Below are positions 25,718 through 35,038 of a stretch of 64,000 nucleotides of DNA, piece after piece. The position numbers and the translations under genes are program-made. Below the pieces are notes generated by a model. The model was not told the DNA's origin. It saw nothing but the letters and a program-made list of their open reading frames with translations, and searched no databases. Position 1 is the stretch's first letter, and each line of letters opens with the position of its first letter. The DNA is from Dyella_A sp049445995 (GTDB lineage Bacteria; Pseudomonadota; Gammaproteobacteria; Xanthomonadales; Rhodanobacteraceae), in NCBI RefSeq assembly GCF_049445995.1, contig NZ_JBMSDZ010000015.1, positions 24,321 through 88,320 of the forward strand, given 5' to 3'.

Positions 25718-26692
25718 TTATCGGGCGTAGCCCGAGAGCGCCAGTTGCAGCAGGATCTTCATCTCCTCGCGCAGCGGCAGCGGTGCCACGATCTCCGCGT
25801 CTGGGCCGTACTTGAGCACGTCCATCAGCAGCTCGCGCGAGTTGGAGTAGGGCACCTGCAGCTCGTAGCGGCCGTCGGGCAGCCATTCGCCCTTCTGCTG
25901 CGAATGCCAGTGCTCGTCGGCGACCCAGCGCGCGGCGTGCGGCGAGAAGCGGATCGTCGCCCACGCCCTGGGCTTGCCGGCGAAGATGCCGTAGCTGGAC
26001 GACAGCATCTCGTTGAGATCGCCGTCGGCGACGTCGATGGCGCGCTCGTCCAGCGCGTGCGGCTCCAGGATGCGGTCCACGGCGAAGCTGCGCAGCGCCT
26101 CGCGGTCGTGGTCCCACGCATCGAGGTACCAGTTGTCGCGGTAGTGGGTGAGCCGCTGCGGCGACACCGTGCGGCGGCTGTCCGAATGGGTGGTGCGCGC
26201 GCGGTAGCGGAAGCGCAGCTGGCGACGTTCGAGCACGGCGCCGGCGGTGATGCGGAACACCTGCTGGTCGAGCTTGCGTTCGCCCCAGGCGATCACCCGG
26301 ATGCGTTCGATCGGCAGCGCCTTGCCGCTGCCCTGGTCGGACAGCAGGCCCTCGATGCGCGCCTTGAACGGCGCCAGCGCGCCGGCCAGCACGCCCGGCC
26401 CGCTGCGCCCGATCAGCTCGTTGAGCGCGAGCAGCGCGGCCAGTTCGTCGGAGGTGAGCCACAGTCCGGGCAGCTCGAAGCGCGCGCCTTCGCCGACCTC
26501 GTAGCGGAACGCGGCCTGCTCGCCGCCACCGCTCTCGATCGGCGCGCCCAGCGCGTCGCGCAGGAAGGCCACGTCGCGATACAGCGTGGCGCGCGAGCAC
26601 TCCAGCTCGTCCATCAGCCGCGGCAGCGGTACCGGGTAGTGCGCCGATTTGAGCAGCCGGTGCAGGGTGAGGATGCGCTCGTAACGGTCCAT
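25718..26692 (-). CDS. WYL-domain transcriptional regulator (YafY-like)
   Basis: The 324-residue protein has an N-terminal winged helix (MDRYERILTLHRLLKSAHYPVPLPRL...ECSRATLYRDVAFLR) and a WYL domain with the diagnostic NWYLDAWDHDREALRSFAVDRI about residues 205-230, then a C-terminal WCX-like domain. WYL regulators sense nucleic acids or other ligands and control DNA-damage or defence genes; its target is unknown. The ATG at 26692 is preferred because the HTH follows it. It is divergent from the DmsC-like gene. Confidence 0.92.
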   Translation of the reverse strand: MDRYERILTLHRLLKSAHYPVPLPRLMDELECSRATLYRDVAFLRDALGAPIESGGGEQAAFRYEVGEGARFELPGLWLTSDELAALLALNELIGRSGPGVLAGALAPFKARIEGLLSDQGSGKALPIERIRVIAWGERKLDQQVFRITAGAVLERRQLRFRYRARTTHSDSRRTVSPQRLTHYRDNWYLDAWDHDREALRSFAVDRILEPHALDERAIDVADGDLNEMLSSSYGIFAGKPRAWATIRFSPHAARWVADEHWHSQQKGEWLPDGRYELQVPYSNSRELLMDVLKYGPDAEIVAPLPLREEMKILLQLALSGYAR

Positions 26693-26801
26693 GGCATATC
26701 GTCGAGGAAGGTCGTTGTGTAGCATGGGCACGCCCCCCGGCGGCCGCAAGAGCGATCGGTCGCCGTCATTGCCCCCTTGCGTTGCTGCGCGGTTCGACGC
26801 C

Positions 26802-27713
26802 ATGACAACCCCGATGCAAGCCCCTCCCTCCATGCCTGGTGCCGGAGTCGATTCATCCGCTCGCTCCGGTGTGCGTGCGCCCGGCTATCCCACCGTCGCC
26901 CTGCAGGTGTTGGCCGACGTCGGCTACGGCATCTGGGTGTTGCAGGGGATGGCGCTGGCGTTCGGCATCTTCCGCGAGGGTCGCGGCGAGTCGCTGGTGC
27001 CGCTGGCGGTGGGCACGCTGTTCGTGCTCGCCGGGCTGATCGTGGCCAGCGTGCGCGTCCCCGGCCTGCCGGCCTGGCACGGCTGGCATCCGGGGCGGCA
27101 CGTATGGCCCACGCGCCAGGCGCTGATCGCGCTGACGAGTTTCCTGCCGGTGCTGGCGGTGGCCGGGCTGACCCGCGGCGACAACGATTTCTGGGCCACC
27201 CGCCTGTCCGGCGCCGCGCTGATGCTGTGCAGCCTGGGCAGCCTGATCCAGGGCATGCCGCGCTGGGCGGCACCGGTGCCGCCGGGCGGCTCGGCCGTGT
27301 TGCCGGTGGGTCGGGTGATGGCGGCACTGTACGGCGGCGGCCTGTGGCTGTGGCTGTTCGTGGCGGCGGACGGCCGCCTCGCGATCGGCCCGGCGCAAGC
27401 GGAGCACCGGCCCTGGCTGCTGGGACTGCTGGTGATGGCCCTGCTGCTGGGGTTGATCGAGGGCATGCGCTGGCACGCGCTGCGCCTGTCCGGCAGCCCC
27501 CGCATCCCGCCGCGGGGTATCGTGCTGCCCGCGCGCTTCGCCGCGGCCCTGCTGGGCTACGCCGTGCCGTGCCTCGCCCTGCTGCTGGCCGATCGCTGGC
27601 AGGCCAGCGGCGCGCTGGCCCTGGTGGCGGCGCTCGGCGCCATGGTCGGGCGCGTGCTCGAGCAGTGGCTGTACGCCCGCGCGCACTGCCTCGCGGGGTC
27701 GGCCTTCGGCTGA
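26802..27713 (+). CDS. DmsC-like membrane anchor protein, orphan
   Basis: This 303-residue membrane protein has about eight hydrophobic segments. Its layout resembles the DMSO reductase anchor DmsC: an N-terminal pair of helices, a WPTRQALIALTSFLP segment in the place of the DmsC WLSRE loop, a LGSLIQGMPRW segment, and a C-terminal RVLEQWLYARAHCL matching the DmsC ERWLFFAEA end. No DmsA or DmsB gene lies nearby, so it would lack partners here. The assignment is by remembered similarity and moderate. Confidence 0.55.
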   Translation: MTTPMQAPPSMPGAGVDSSARSGVRAPGYPTVALQVLADVGYGIWVLQGMALAFGIFREGRGESLVPLAVGTLFVLAGLIVASVRVPGLPAWHGWHPGRHVWPTRQALIALTSFLPVLAVAGLTRGDNDFWATRLSGAALMLCSLGSLIQGMPRWAAPVPPGGSAVLPVGRVMAALYGGGLWLWLFVAADGRLAIGPAQAEHRPWLLGLLVMALLLGLIEGMRWHALRLSGSPRIPPRGIVLPARFAAALLGYAVPCLALLLADRWQASGALALVAALGAMVGRVLEQWLYARAHCLAGSAFG

Positions 27714-27771
27714 CGGTTGCTGCGCCTGGTTGATCAGAGCATTCCCCTTTAACGATTGGACCCCCTATCCC

Positions 27772-28590
27772 ATGAAGAAAGCCCCCCTCGCCTTCCTGAT
27801 GCTTGTCGCCTTCGCGGCGTCCGCCGTCCACGCGCAAAGCACGCCCAGCGACGATTCCAGCAGCGCCGGCAGCGGCGGCTGGAACGGCTCGGGCGAGCTC
27901 GGCTTTGCTTCCTCACGCGGCAATTCGCGTTCGGAAAACCTCAACGCCAAGCTTGGCCTGACCCAGGAGAACGAGCTGTGGAAGAACAACTTCTTCCTCA
28001 ACGGCCTGCGCTCCAGGGGCGAGGTCACCGTGGTCGACTCCAACGGCAACACCCTCAACCGCTTCAGCACCACCGCCAACCGCTACGACGGCGGTGCCTC
28101 GGTGGGCTACAAGCTCGATCCGCGCAGCTACATCGTGGGCGCGGCGCGCTACGAGCACGACGACTTCGGCGCCAACCGGTGGCAGGGTACGGTGTCGCTC
28201 GGCTACGGCTATATCGCGCTGAAGAACCGGCGCACCGAGCTGTCGTTCGAGCTCGGTCCCGGCTACAAGCGCTACCGGCCGGCCGACGAGCTGCAGGACG
28301 TGGGGGGCGTCACCGTGCCGGTGCGCCAGGCCAGCGTGGGCGAGGGCGTGGCGCGCGGCCTGGTGAACTACAAGTACCGGCTCACCGACAACACCGCGTT
28401 CGAGGACACCCTGCTGGCCGAAGCGGGTTCGAAGAACAAGTACTACCAGAACGACGCCGGCCTGTCGGTCAGCATGACCAAGAAGATGGCGCTCAAGCTC
28501 GGTTTCCAGGTGCGCTACAACAGTGACACCCAGCCCGGCACGAAGAGCACCGACACGCTCACCACCACCAACCTGGTCTACAACTTCTGA
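27772..28590 (+). CDS. DUF481 outer-membrane beta-barrel protein (YdiY-like)
   Basis: The 272-residue protein has a clear Sec signal peptide (MKKAPLAFLMLVAFAASAVHA) followed by alternating beta strands typical of DUF481: GWNGSGELGFASSRGNSRSENL and SLGYGYIALKNRRTELSFELGPGYK, and it ends with Phe (NLVYNF), as outer-membrane barrels do. The function is unknown; relatives respond to acid or salt stress. A bidirectional hairpin terminator follows. Confidence 0.9.
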   Translation: MKKAPLAFLMLVAFAASAVHAQSTPSDDSSSAGSGGWNGSGELGFASSRGNSRSENLNAKLGLTQENELWKNNFFLNGLRSRGEVTVVDSNGNTLNRFSTTANRYDGGASVGYKLDPRSYIVGAARYEHDDFGANRWQGTVSLGYGYIALKNRRTELSFELGPGYKRYRPADELQDVGGVTVPVRQASVGEGVARGLVNYKYRLTDNTAFEDTLLAEAGSKNKYYQNDAGLSVSMTKKMALKLGFQVRYNSDTQPGTKSTDTLTTTNLVYNF

Positions 28591-28620
28591 CGACCGACAA
28601 CATCGCCGATCGAAGACGAA

Positions 28621-28650
28621 AAGGCCGGCTGCGCGCAGCCGGCCTTTTTC
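28621..28650. terminator. Bidirectional intrinsic terminator between DUF481 and hemC genes
   Basis: AAGGCCGGCTGC and GCAGCCGGCCTT form a perfect 12-bp stem around a two-base loop, flanked by A-rich and TTTTTC tracts. It serves both the plus-strand DUF481 gene and the convergent hemC gene. Confidence 0.88.
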
Positions 28651-28668
28651 GTGCGTGCGCGGCGGCGC

Positions 28669-29592
28669 TCAGTGGCCGCGATCGAGCAGGCTGCGCGCAC
28701 CCTGCGCCAGCAGCGCCGCGGCCACCTCGCGCCCCAGCGCTTCCGGCGCGTGCGCCGGACCCTGCGCCGCGGCCACGATCAACCGGCCGTCCGCCGCGTC
28801 GCCGACCAGGCCGCGCAGGTCGAGTCCGTGCTCGGTGCGCACGCACCACGCGCCCACCGGCACCGTGCAGCTGCCGCCGAGCGCGCGGTTCATCGCGCGC
28901 TCGGCGGTGACGGTGACGCGGGTGTCGGCGTCATCGAGCGCGCGCAGCAGCGCGAGCACCGCCGGCTGGTCCTCGCGCGCCTCGATCGCGATCGCCGCCT
29001 GCCCCGGCGCGGGCAGCCACTCCGGCGGCACCAGCAGGCTGCGGATGCGTCCGCCCAGGCCCAGCCGCTCCAGCCCGGCGCAGGCGAGCAGGATCGCGTC
29101 GTAGTTGCCGGCATCGAGCCGGGCCAGACGCGTGCCGACATTGCCGCGCAGGTCGATCGGTTGCAGATCCGGCCGTGCCGCGCGCAGCTGCGCCTGCCGG
29201 CGCAGCGAGGAAGTGCCCACGCGCGCGCCGTGCGGCAGTGCCGCCAGGTCGGCGTAGTGGTTGCTCACGAACGCGTCGGCGGCATCGGCGCGCGGCAGGA
29301 TCGCCGGCAGCGTGAAGCCCGCTTCCAGTTCGGCCGGTACATCCTTCAACGAGTGCACGGCAAGCTCGGCGCGGCCTTCCAGCATCGCCACTTCCAGCTC
29401 CTTGAGGAACAGCCCCTTGCCGCCGATCGTCGCCAGCGGGCGATCGAGGATCTCGTCGCCGCGCGTGCTCATCGGCACCAGTTCCACCACCAAGCCGGGA
29501 TGCGCCGCGCGCAGCAGCGTCGCCACATGCTCGGCCTGCCACAGCGCGAGCGCGCTCTTGCGGGTGGCGATACGCAGGGTGGTCGGGGTCAT
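28669..29592 (-). CDS. hemC: Porphobilinogen deaminase (hydroxymethylbilane synthase)
   Basis: The enzyme polymerises four porphobilinogens into hydroxymethylbilane for heme synthesis. The 307-residue protein has RIATRKSALALWQAEHV, the STRGDEILDRPLATIGGKGLF stretch, HSLKDVP, GTSSLRRQAQL and the dipyrromethane-cofactor Cys in GGSCTVPVG near residue 240. Length is typical. It follows algZ-algR on the same strand, the conserved order in pseudomonads and Xanthomonads, with an 83-base gap from algR. Confidence 0.96.
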   Translation of the reverse strand: MTPTTLRIATRKSALALWQAEHVATLLRAAHPGLVVELVPMSTRGDEILDRPLATIGGKGLFLKELEVAMLEGRAELAVHSLKDVPAELEAGFTLPAILPRADAADAFVSNHYADLAALPHGARVGTSSLRRQAQLRAARPDLQPIDLRGNVGTRLARLDAGNYDAILLACAGLERLGLGGRIRSLLVPPEWLPAPGQAAIAIEAREDQPAVLALLRALDDADTRVTVTAERAMNRALGGSCTVPVGAWCVRTEHGLDLRGLVGDAADGRLIVAAAQGPAHAPEALGREVAAALLAQGARSLLDRGH

Positions 29593-29675
29593 GCTTCGCT
29601 CCGCGGACGGGTGTGCAACGCCGCATTGTCGCGCAGATCGGCCGGCGGACCCGCCCCTGCGGCACTGCCGCCGCG

Positions 29676-30380
29676 TCAGCCCGTGCGCAGCAGCCTGCGC
29701 AGCGCCGGCAGGTTGCGGCGGCTGACCTCGGGCTGCTGCCCGGTGCCGGCCAGGCGGGCCAGGGTGCGGCCGTCGGCCAGCGTCCTCAGGCCGACCAGCC
29801 GCGCATGCGGTACCAGGCAGTTGCGGTGCAGGCGCACCAGCTGCTGGGGGTAGGTGTCTTCCAGCTGGCGCAACGATTCCTCGATCAGCAGCTCGCCGCC
29901 GGTGTGCTGCACGGTGACGTACTTCTCGTCGGCCTGCAGCAGGATCACCTCGTCCAGCGCGATGCGCACCTGCTCGCCGCGCAGCCGTCCGTGCAGGTAG
30001 CCGGACGGCTCGCGCGGCGCGGCGTCGAGGCGCCGTGCCGCGCGCTGCAGCGCTTCGCGCAGCCGCTCCAGCCGCACCGGCTTGAGCAGGTAGTCGACCG
30101 CGCCCAGCTCGAACGCCTCGATGGCGTGGTTCTCGTAGGCGGTGCAGAACACCACCTGCGGCCGCGCGCGCGCGCCCAGCCGATGCGCCAGCGCGGTGCC
30201 GTCCAGGCCGGGCATGTTGATGTCCAGCAGCAGCACGTCCGGCGCCAGTTCGCCGATCGCCGCCAGCGCCGACTCGCCGTCGCCCACGCTGCCGGCCACC
30301 TCCACGCCGTCGCACTCGCCGAGCAGGGCGACCAGGCGCATCCGCGCCAGCGGCTCGTCGTCGACGATCAGTACGCGCAT
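29676..30380 (-). CDS. algR: LytTR-family response regulator AlgR
   Basis: The 234-residue protein has a receiver domain with acidic pocket DDE (7-9) and phospho-acceptor Asp53 (LLLDINMPG), and a C-terminal LytTR DNA-binding domain (ILLQADEKYVTVQHTGG...LVRLHRNCLVPHARL). Its gene is 30 bp after the algZ stop. AlgR-type regulators control motility, biofilm and virulence genes. The partner kinase is the upstream gene product. Confidence 0.93.
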   Translation of the reverse strand: MRVLIVDDEPLARMRLVALLGECDGVEVAGSVGDGESALAAIGELAPDVLLLDINMPGLDGTALAHRLGARARPQVVFCTAYENHAIEAFELGAVDYLLKPVRLERLREALQRAARRLDAAPREPSGYLHGRLRGEQVRIALDEVILLQADEKYVTVQHTGGELLIEESLRQLEDTYPQQLVRLHRNCLVPHARLVGLRTLADGRTLARLAGTGQQPEVSRRNLPALRRLLRTG

Positions 30381-30410
30381 CGCGCCGCTCCGATCACGTG
30401 ATGCCGCCGC

Positions 30411-31457
30411 TCAGCCATGGCGGGCGGCCTCCAGCGGCAGCCGCAGCCGCACCACGAAGCGCTCGCCCTGCGGGCCGGCGTCCACCCGCGCGCGCGCGCC
30501 GTAGCGATACGCCACGCGCTGGCGCACGTTGTCCAGGCCCAGGCCGTGGCCGCCCGCCGACGGTTGCTCCGGCAGCGGATTGGCGATCTCGATCCACACC
30601 ATGCCCGGTTCGCGGCCCCCGGCCAGCACGATCTCGCCGCCCCCGCGGCGCGGCTGGATGCCATGGCGCACCGCGTTCTCCACCAGCGGTTGCAGCAGCA
30701 GGCGCGGCAGCGGGAAGTCCGGCGGCAGGCCCTCGAGTTCGCGCCGCACGCGCAGACGCTCGCCCAGGCGCAGCTGCTCGATCGCCAGGTAGCGCTCGAC
30801 CAGGTTGAGTTCTTCGGCGAGCGTGCCGTCGCCGCCGCGGTGCTCGCCCAGCGCGGCGCGGAACAGCTCGGAGAGGTCTTCCACCGTGCGCTCGGCGGCG
30901 TCCGGGTCCACCCGTACCAGCGCGGCCACGGTGTTCATGCTGTTGAACAGGAAGTGCGGCCGGATGCGCGCCTGCAGTGCCGCCACCTGCGCGCGGGCGG
31001 CGGCAGCCAACCGCAGCTGCCACTGCGCCAGTACGTAGAAGTAGCGCAGCATGGCCGCGCCGAGCAGGGCGGCGATCAGCGCGTTGTCGCGCACGAACTG
31101 CTGGTAGCCGCCGTGGATCAGCGCCATGCCCAGGGTGGCGTCCATCCAGCGCGCCGCGGCGCTGGCGGCGATCACGATCAGCACGATCGCCAGCCACACG
31201 CCCGCATACGGCATCGCGCCGGACAGCCGCTGCAGCCACGGTCGCGCCTTGCACAGGGTGAGCGTCACCAGTACCGCCAGCCACGCCACGAACAGCATGC
31301 CCACGCTGTAGCCGCGCCAGCCGAAGCGGGTGTCCGGCGCCAGCCACATCAGCGTCACGGTGAGCGCGCCCACCAGCAGCAGCGTGAACAGCGCCGGCAG
31401 CCGGCAGAAGTCCGGCAGGGGCAGTTGTTCGCGGGGCGGGCGCGGGGTGGATCGCAT
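30411..31457 (-). CDS. algZ: LytS/AlgZ-type sensor histidine kinase
   Basis: This 348-residue inner-membrane kinase has several N-terminal hydrophobic segments (about residues 20-150), a His_kinase domain with phospho-acceptor His in RIRPHFLFNSMNTVAAL near residue 168, and a HATPase domain (LLLQPLVENAVRHGI; GHGLGLDNVRQR). The absence of a standard HisKA motif is normal for this class. It pairs with the AlgR-like regulator directly downstream. Confidence 0.92.
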   Translation of the reverse strand: MRSTPRPPREQLPLPDFCRLPALFTLLLVGALTVTLMWLAPDTRFGWRGYSVGMLFVAWLAVLVTLTLCKARPWLQRLSGAMPYAGVWLAIVLIVIAASAAARWMDATLGMALIHGGYQQFVRDNALIAALLGAAMLRYFYVLAQWQLRLAAAARAQVAALQARIRPHFLFNSMNTVAALVRVDPDAAERTVEDLSELFRAALGEHRGGDGTLAEELNLVERYLAIEQLRLGERLRVRRELEGLPPDFPLPRLLLQPLVENAVRHGIQPRRGGGEIVLAGGREPGMVWIEIANPLPEQPSAGGHGLGLDNVRQRVAYRYGARARVDAGPQGERFVVRLRLPLEAARHG

Positions 31458-31491
31458 CGGCGCAGTATGCCGCAGCGCTGGTGCCGGTCGG

Positions 31492-32160
31492 TCAGCCGCG
31501 CAGGCGCTCGCCGAGCCAGCCGCGCAGGTCGGCGATTTCCTCGGCGCAGACCGAGTGCGGCATCGCGTAGGTGTGCCAGTCGACCGCGTAGCCGAGCGCT
31601 TCGAGGGCCGCGCGCGAATCCAGCCCGCGCTGCAGGATCACCACCGGATCCATCGTGCCGTGGCCCCAGAAGATCGGCACGCCGGCGTTGGCCGTGCTGC
31701 GCTCGGCGGCGAGCGCCTGGCCCAGCGGCAGATAGGTGGACAGCGCCACGATGCCGGCCAGCCTCTGTGTGTGGCGCAGGCCTGCCGCCAGCGCGATCGC
31801 GCCACCCTGCGAGAATCCGGCCAGCACGATGCGCTCGCCGGGCACGCCGCGCTCGTGCTCGCGCGCGATCAGCGCCTCCACCGCGGCGATCGACACGCGC
31901 ATGCCGGCCTCGTCCTGCCGGCTCATCAGGTCGAAGCCGACGATGTCGTACCAGGCGCGCATCGGCAGGCCGCCGTTGACCGTCACCGGACGTACCGGCG
32001 CATGCGGAAACACGAAGCGCAGCGCCGGCCAGTCGGGTGCCACCAGCTCCGGCACGATCGGCGCGAAGTCGTGACCGTCGGCGCCCAGCCCGTGCAGCCA
32101 GATCACGCTGTGGGTGGGATCGGTACCGGTTTCGCGCTCGACGGTGGGCAGCAGGCTCAT
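31492..32160 (-). CDS. Carboxylesterase/phospholipase (alpha/beta hydrolase, PF02230-type)
   Basis: The 222-residue protein shows WLHGLGADGHDF at the N-terminus (oxyanion region), nucleophile elbow GFSQGG with Ser117, Asp in GTMDPVV and His in AMPHSVCAEE. This matches small bacterial carboxylesterases such as EstB of Pseudomonas. It is cytoplasmic. The ATG at 32160 is selected; the frame extends upstream without similarity. It lies divergent from the S9 peptidase gene across a 197-bp spacer in which I identify no motif. Confidence 0.92.
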   Translation of the reverse strand: MSLLPTVERETGTDPTHSVIWLHGLGADGHDFAPIVPELVAPDWPALRFVFPHAPVRPVTVNGGLPMRAWYDIVGFDLMSRQDEAGMRVSIAAVEALIAREHERGVPGERIVLAGFSQGGAIALAAGLRHTQRLAGIVALSTYLPLGQALAAERSTANAGVPIFWGHGTMDPVVILQRGLDSRAALEALGYAVDWHTYAMPHSVCAEEIADLRGWLGERLRG

Positions 32161-32357
32161 GCGGGGGACTCGACAGCGGAAAAGGGGTCCCAGTCTCCAC
32201 GATGGCCGGGGACGCTGCCAGCTGCGCCGGCGACAGGCCGCCGCCGTGCGCCGCCGGACCTGGCGCAATTCCTTACGTGCCACCCATGACCTTGGGCGGT
32301 AGGCACGGCATGCCGGGGCTGGTTACGCTCAGAGGTATTGTCACCGTGGAGTCACCC

Positions 32358-34796
32358 ATGCACCGAACCGTGCTCGCGGGCCTCGTCGCCCTGCTCGTGC
32401 TGCCCGCCCATGCCGCCATGCCGGCACCGGCGGTGCTGGACATGCAAACCATCATGGCCGATCCGGACTGGATCGGGCATCCGGTGCAGTCGCCGTACTG
32501 GAGCGTCGACGGCCGCGCGATCTACTACCGGGTGCAGCGCGACGGCAGTCCGGTGCGCGATCTGTATCGCGTCGATCCCGCCACCGGGAAGGGCGGGAAG
32601 CTCGATCCGGCCGCCGTGGCGCAGGCCGACGGCCCGGCGGTGTTCGACCGCGACCACACGCATGCCGCCTTCATCCGCCACGGCGACGTGTTCGTGGTGG
32701 ATCTGGCGAGCGCTCGGCGCCGGCAGGTCACCCGCACGCCGGAGCAGGAATCCGCGCCGCAGTTTTCCGCCGACGGTCGCGCGCTGCAGTACCGCCAGGG
32801 CAACCACTGGTACACCTACGACCTCGCCAGCGGCGTGAGCGCGCCCGCCGCCGTGCTCAAGTTCGCCGACGACCCGCACGTCGAGAAGCCCGATACGCTG
32901 CGCGACCACCAGCGCGCCCTGTTCAGCACGCTGCGCCAGCTCAAGGCCGACAAGGACGCCGTGCGCGCGCAGCAGAAGGTGCTGGAAGCCGCCGACCCCG
33001 GTCGCGCGCCCGAGCCGTTCTGGCTGGGCGACAAGATCACCGCGGTGGACACCGAACTCTCGCCCGACGGCCGCTGGATGCTGCTGGTGACCGAGCCGAA
33101 GGACGCGCCCAGGGGCGAGGCGCCGAAGGTGATCCACTACGTCACCGACTCCGGCTACACCGAAGCGAAGGACGCGCGCACCTACGTCGGCCGCAAGGAT
33201 CCGATCCCGCAGTCGCTGCTGCTGCTCGACCTGGCGAAGCACGCCACCTACAACCTCGACACGGCGGTGCTGCCCGGCATCAAGGACGACCCGCTCAAGG
33301 CCTTGCGCGCCCAGGCGATCGCCGCCCGCGAGAAAGCCGGCGACAGCGCCGGCGCCAAGGCGCTGAAGGCGCCGAAGGTCCGCCCGGTGCACATCGTCTC
33401 CGGCGAGAACGACGGCTCGGGCGGCGGCATCGTGTGGAGCGACGACGGCTCCCGGCTCGCCATCCAGTTGCGCGCGATCGACAACAAGGACCGCTGGATC
33501 GCCAGCGTCGATTTCGCCCGGCACGCACTGGTGAACCAGCAGCGCCTGCACGACGACGCCTGGATCAACTGGAACTTCAACGATTTCGGCTGGCTCAGGG
33601 ACGACCGCACGCTGTGGTACCTGAGCGAGCAGACCGGCTGGTCGCAGCTCTACGTCAAGCCGCTGGACGGCAAGGCGAAGCAGCTCACCGCGGACAGGTT
33701 CGAGATCAGCCACCCGCAGTTGAGCGAGGACGGTCGCTGGTTCTACGTGCGCTCCAATCGCGTGGCGCCGTACAGCTACGACGTCTACCGCGTGCCCGTC
33801 ACGGGCGGCGAGCTGACCCGCATCACGCATTACCAGGGCATGGACCAGTTCGCACTGTCACCGGACGGCACGCAGCTGGCCGTGCTGCATTCGGCGCCCT
33901 ACGTGTTCGACCAGCTGGCGGTGCTGCCGGCCACCGGCGGCACGCCGCGCGAACTGACCGACACCATGAAGCCGGCCTACATGGCGCACCACTGGATCGC
34001 GCCGCAGATCGTGCAGGTGCCGTCCTCGCACGGTGCCGGCGCGATCTACGCCAAGTACTACGGTCCGGCGCACGAGACCGACGCCCCGGCCTCGCGCCCG
34101 GCGGTGATCTTCGTGCACGGCGCCGGCTACACCCAGGACGTGACGCTCGGCTCCACCTACTACTTCCGCGAGCAGATGTTCCACAATCGGCTGGTGCGCA
34201 AGGGCTACGTGGTGCTGGACATGGACTACCGCGCCTCGGAAGGCTATGGCCGCGCCTGGCGCACCGCGATCTACCGGCAGATGGGCCATCCGGAGCTGGA
34301 GGACATCCTCGACGGCAAGGCCTGGCTGGTGCAGCACCACGGCGTCGATCCCAAGCGCGTGGGCATCTACGGCGGCAGCTACGGCGGCTTCATGACCGAG
34401 ATGGCACTGCTGCGCGCGCCGGGCGAGTTCGCCGCCGGCGCGGCGCTGCGTCCGCCGTCGGACTGGGTCACCTACAACGCCGAATACACCTCGAACATCC
34501 TCAACGATCCGCAGCTCGACCCGGAGGCGTACAAGACCAGCTCGCCGATCGAGTACGCGGCCAACCTGAAGGACCCGCTGCTGATCGAGCACGGCCTGAT
34601 CGACGACAACGTGATGACCGCCGATTCGATCCGCCTCTACCAGCGCCTGATCGAGCTGCACAAGAAGAACTTCTGGATCTCGCTCTATCCGCTGGAGCGG
34701 CACGGCTTCGTGCATGCGGACTCCTGGTACGACGAGTACCGCCGCATCGACGAGCTGTTCGATACCTGGCTCGCGCCCAACCCGCCGGTGCGCTGA
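32358..34796 (+). CDS. S9 family prolyl oligopeptidase/dipeptidyl peptidase, exported
   Basis: The 812-residue protein has a signal peptide (MHRTVLAGLVALLVLPAHAA), a beta-propeller N-terminal region (WSVDGRAIYY, FSADGRALQY, LSPDGRWMLLV repeats) and a C-terminal alpha/beta hydrolase domain with Ser674 in YGGSYGGFMTEM, an Asp in LIDDNV near 749 and His782 in ERHGF. It resembles DPP IV-like peptidases and is probably periplasmic. The ATG at 32358 is used; an in-frame GTG four codons earlier is possible. Confidence 0.93.
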   Translation: MHRTVLAGLVALLVLPAHAAMPAPAVLDMQTIMADPDWIGHPVQSPYWSVDGRAIYYRVQRDGSPVRDLYRVDPATGKGGKLDPAAVAQADGPAVFDRDHTHAAFIRHGDVFVVDLASARRRQVTRTPEQESAPQFSADGRALQYRQGNHWYTYDLASGVSAPAAVLKFADDPHVEKPDTLRDHQRALFSTLRQLKADKDAVRAQQKVLEAADPGRAPEPFWLGDKITAVDTELSPDGRWMLLVTEPKDAPRGEAPKVIHYVTDSGYTEAKDARTYVGRKDPIPQSLLLLDLAKHATYNLDTAVLPGIKDDPLKALRAQAIAAREKAGDSAGAKALKAPKVRPVHIVSGENDGSGGGIVWSDDGSRLAIQLRAIDNKDRWIASVDFARHALVNQQRLHDDAWINWNFNDFGWLRDDRTLWYLSEQTGWSQLYVKPLDGKAKQLTADRFEISHPQLSEDGRWFYVRSNRVAPYSYDVYRVPVTGGELTRITHYQGMDQFALSPDGTQLAVLHSAPYVFDQLAVLPATGGTPRELTDTMKPAYMAHHWIAPQIVQVPSSHGAGAIYAKYYGPAHETDAPASRPAVIFVHGAGYTQDVTLGSTYYFREQMFHNRLVRKGYVVLDMDYRASEGYGRAWRTAIYRQMGHPELEDILDGKAWLVQHHGVDPKRVGIYGGSYGGFMTEMALLRAPGEFAAGAALRPPSDWVTYNAEYTSNILNDPQLDPEAYKTSSPIEYAANLKDPLLIEHGLIDDNVMTADSIRLYQRLIELHKKNFWISLYPLERHGFVHADSWYDEYRRIDELFDTWLAPNPPVR

Positions 34797-34956
34797 CCTG
34801 CGGCGTGGCTGCGTGAGCTTACGCGGCGTTCCAACAGTCGAGCCGTGGAACGAGTGAGTGGCTCTGGGCCATATAGTGCGAAACGCCAGCTATCTAGGCA
34901 GTCGGATTGGTGCCAAAAGCCTCATGGTGCGCCGTTGTTGCACGTGCGGTCTCGGC

Positions 34957-35010
34957 GTATATACAGGCTAAAGCTTCCCTTATTGAATTCGATATAGGTT
35001 GTATATACAA
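34957..35010. promoter_or_regulatory. Paired GTATATACA operator-like motifs of the toxin-antitoxin operon
   Basis: GTATATACA occurs at 34957-34965 and again at 35001-35009, 44 bp apart, about four DNA turns. The second copy is within the perfect 12-bp palindrome TTGTATATACAA (34999-35010). The segment is AT-rich against a GC-rich background and lies just before the toxin gene, fitting autoregulation by a ribbon-helix-helix antitoxin. TATATA elements may also act as -10 sequences. Confidence 0.5.
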
Positions 35011-35038
35011 TGGCGGGCCTAGCATGGAGGCGTGCAGC

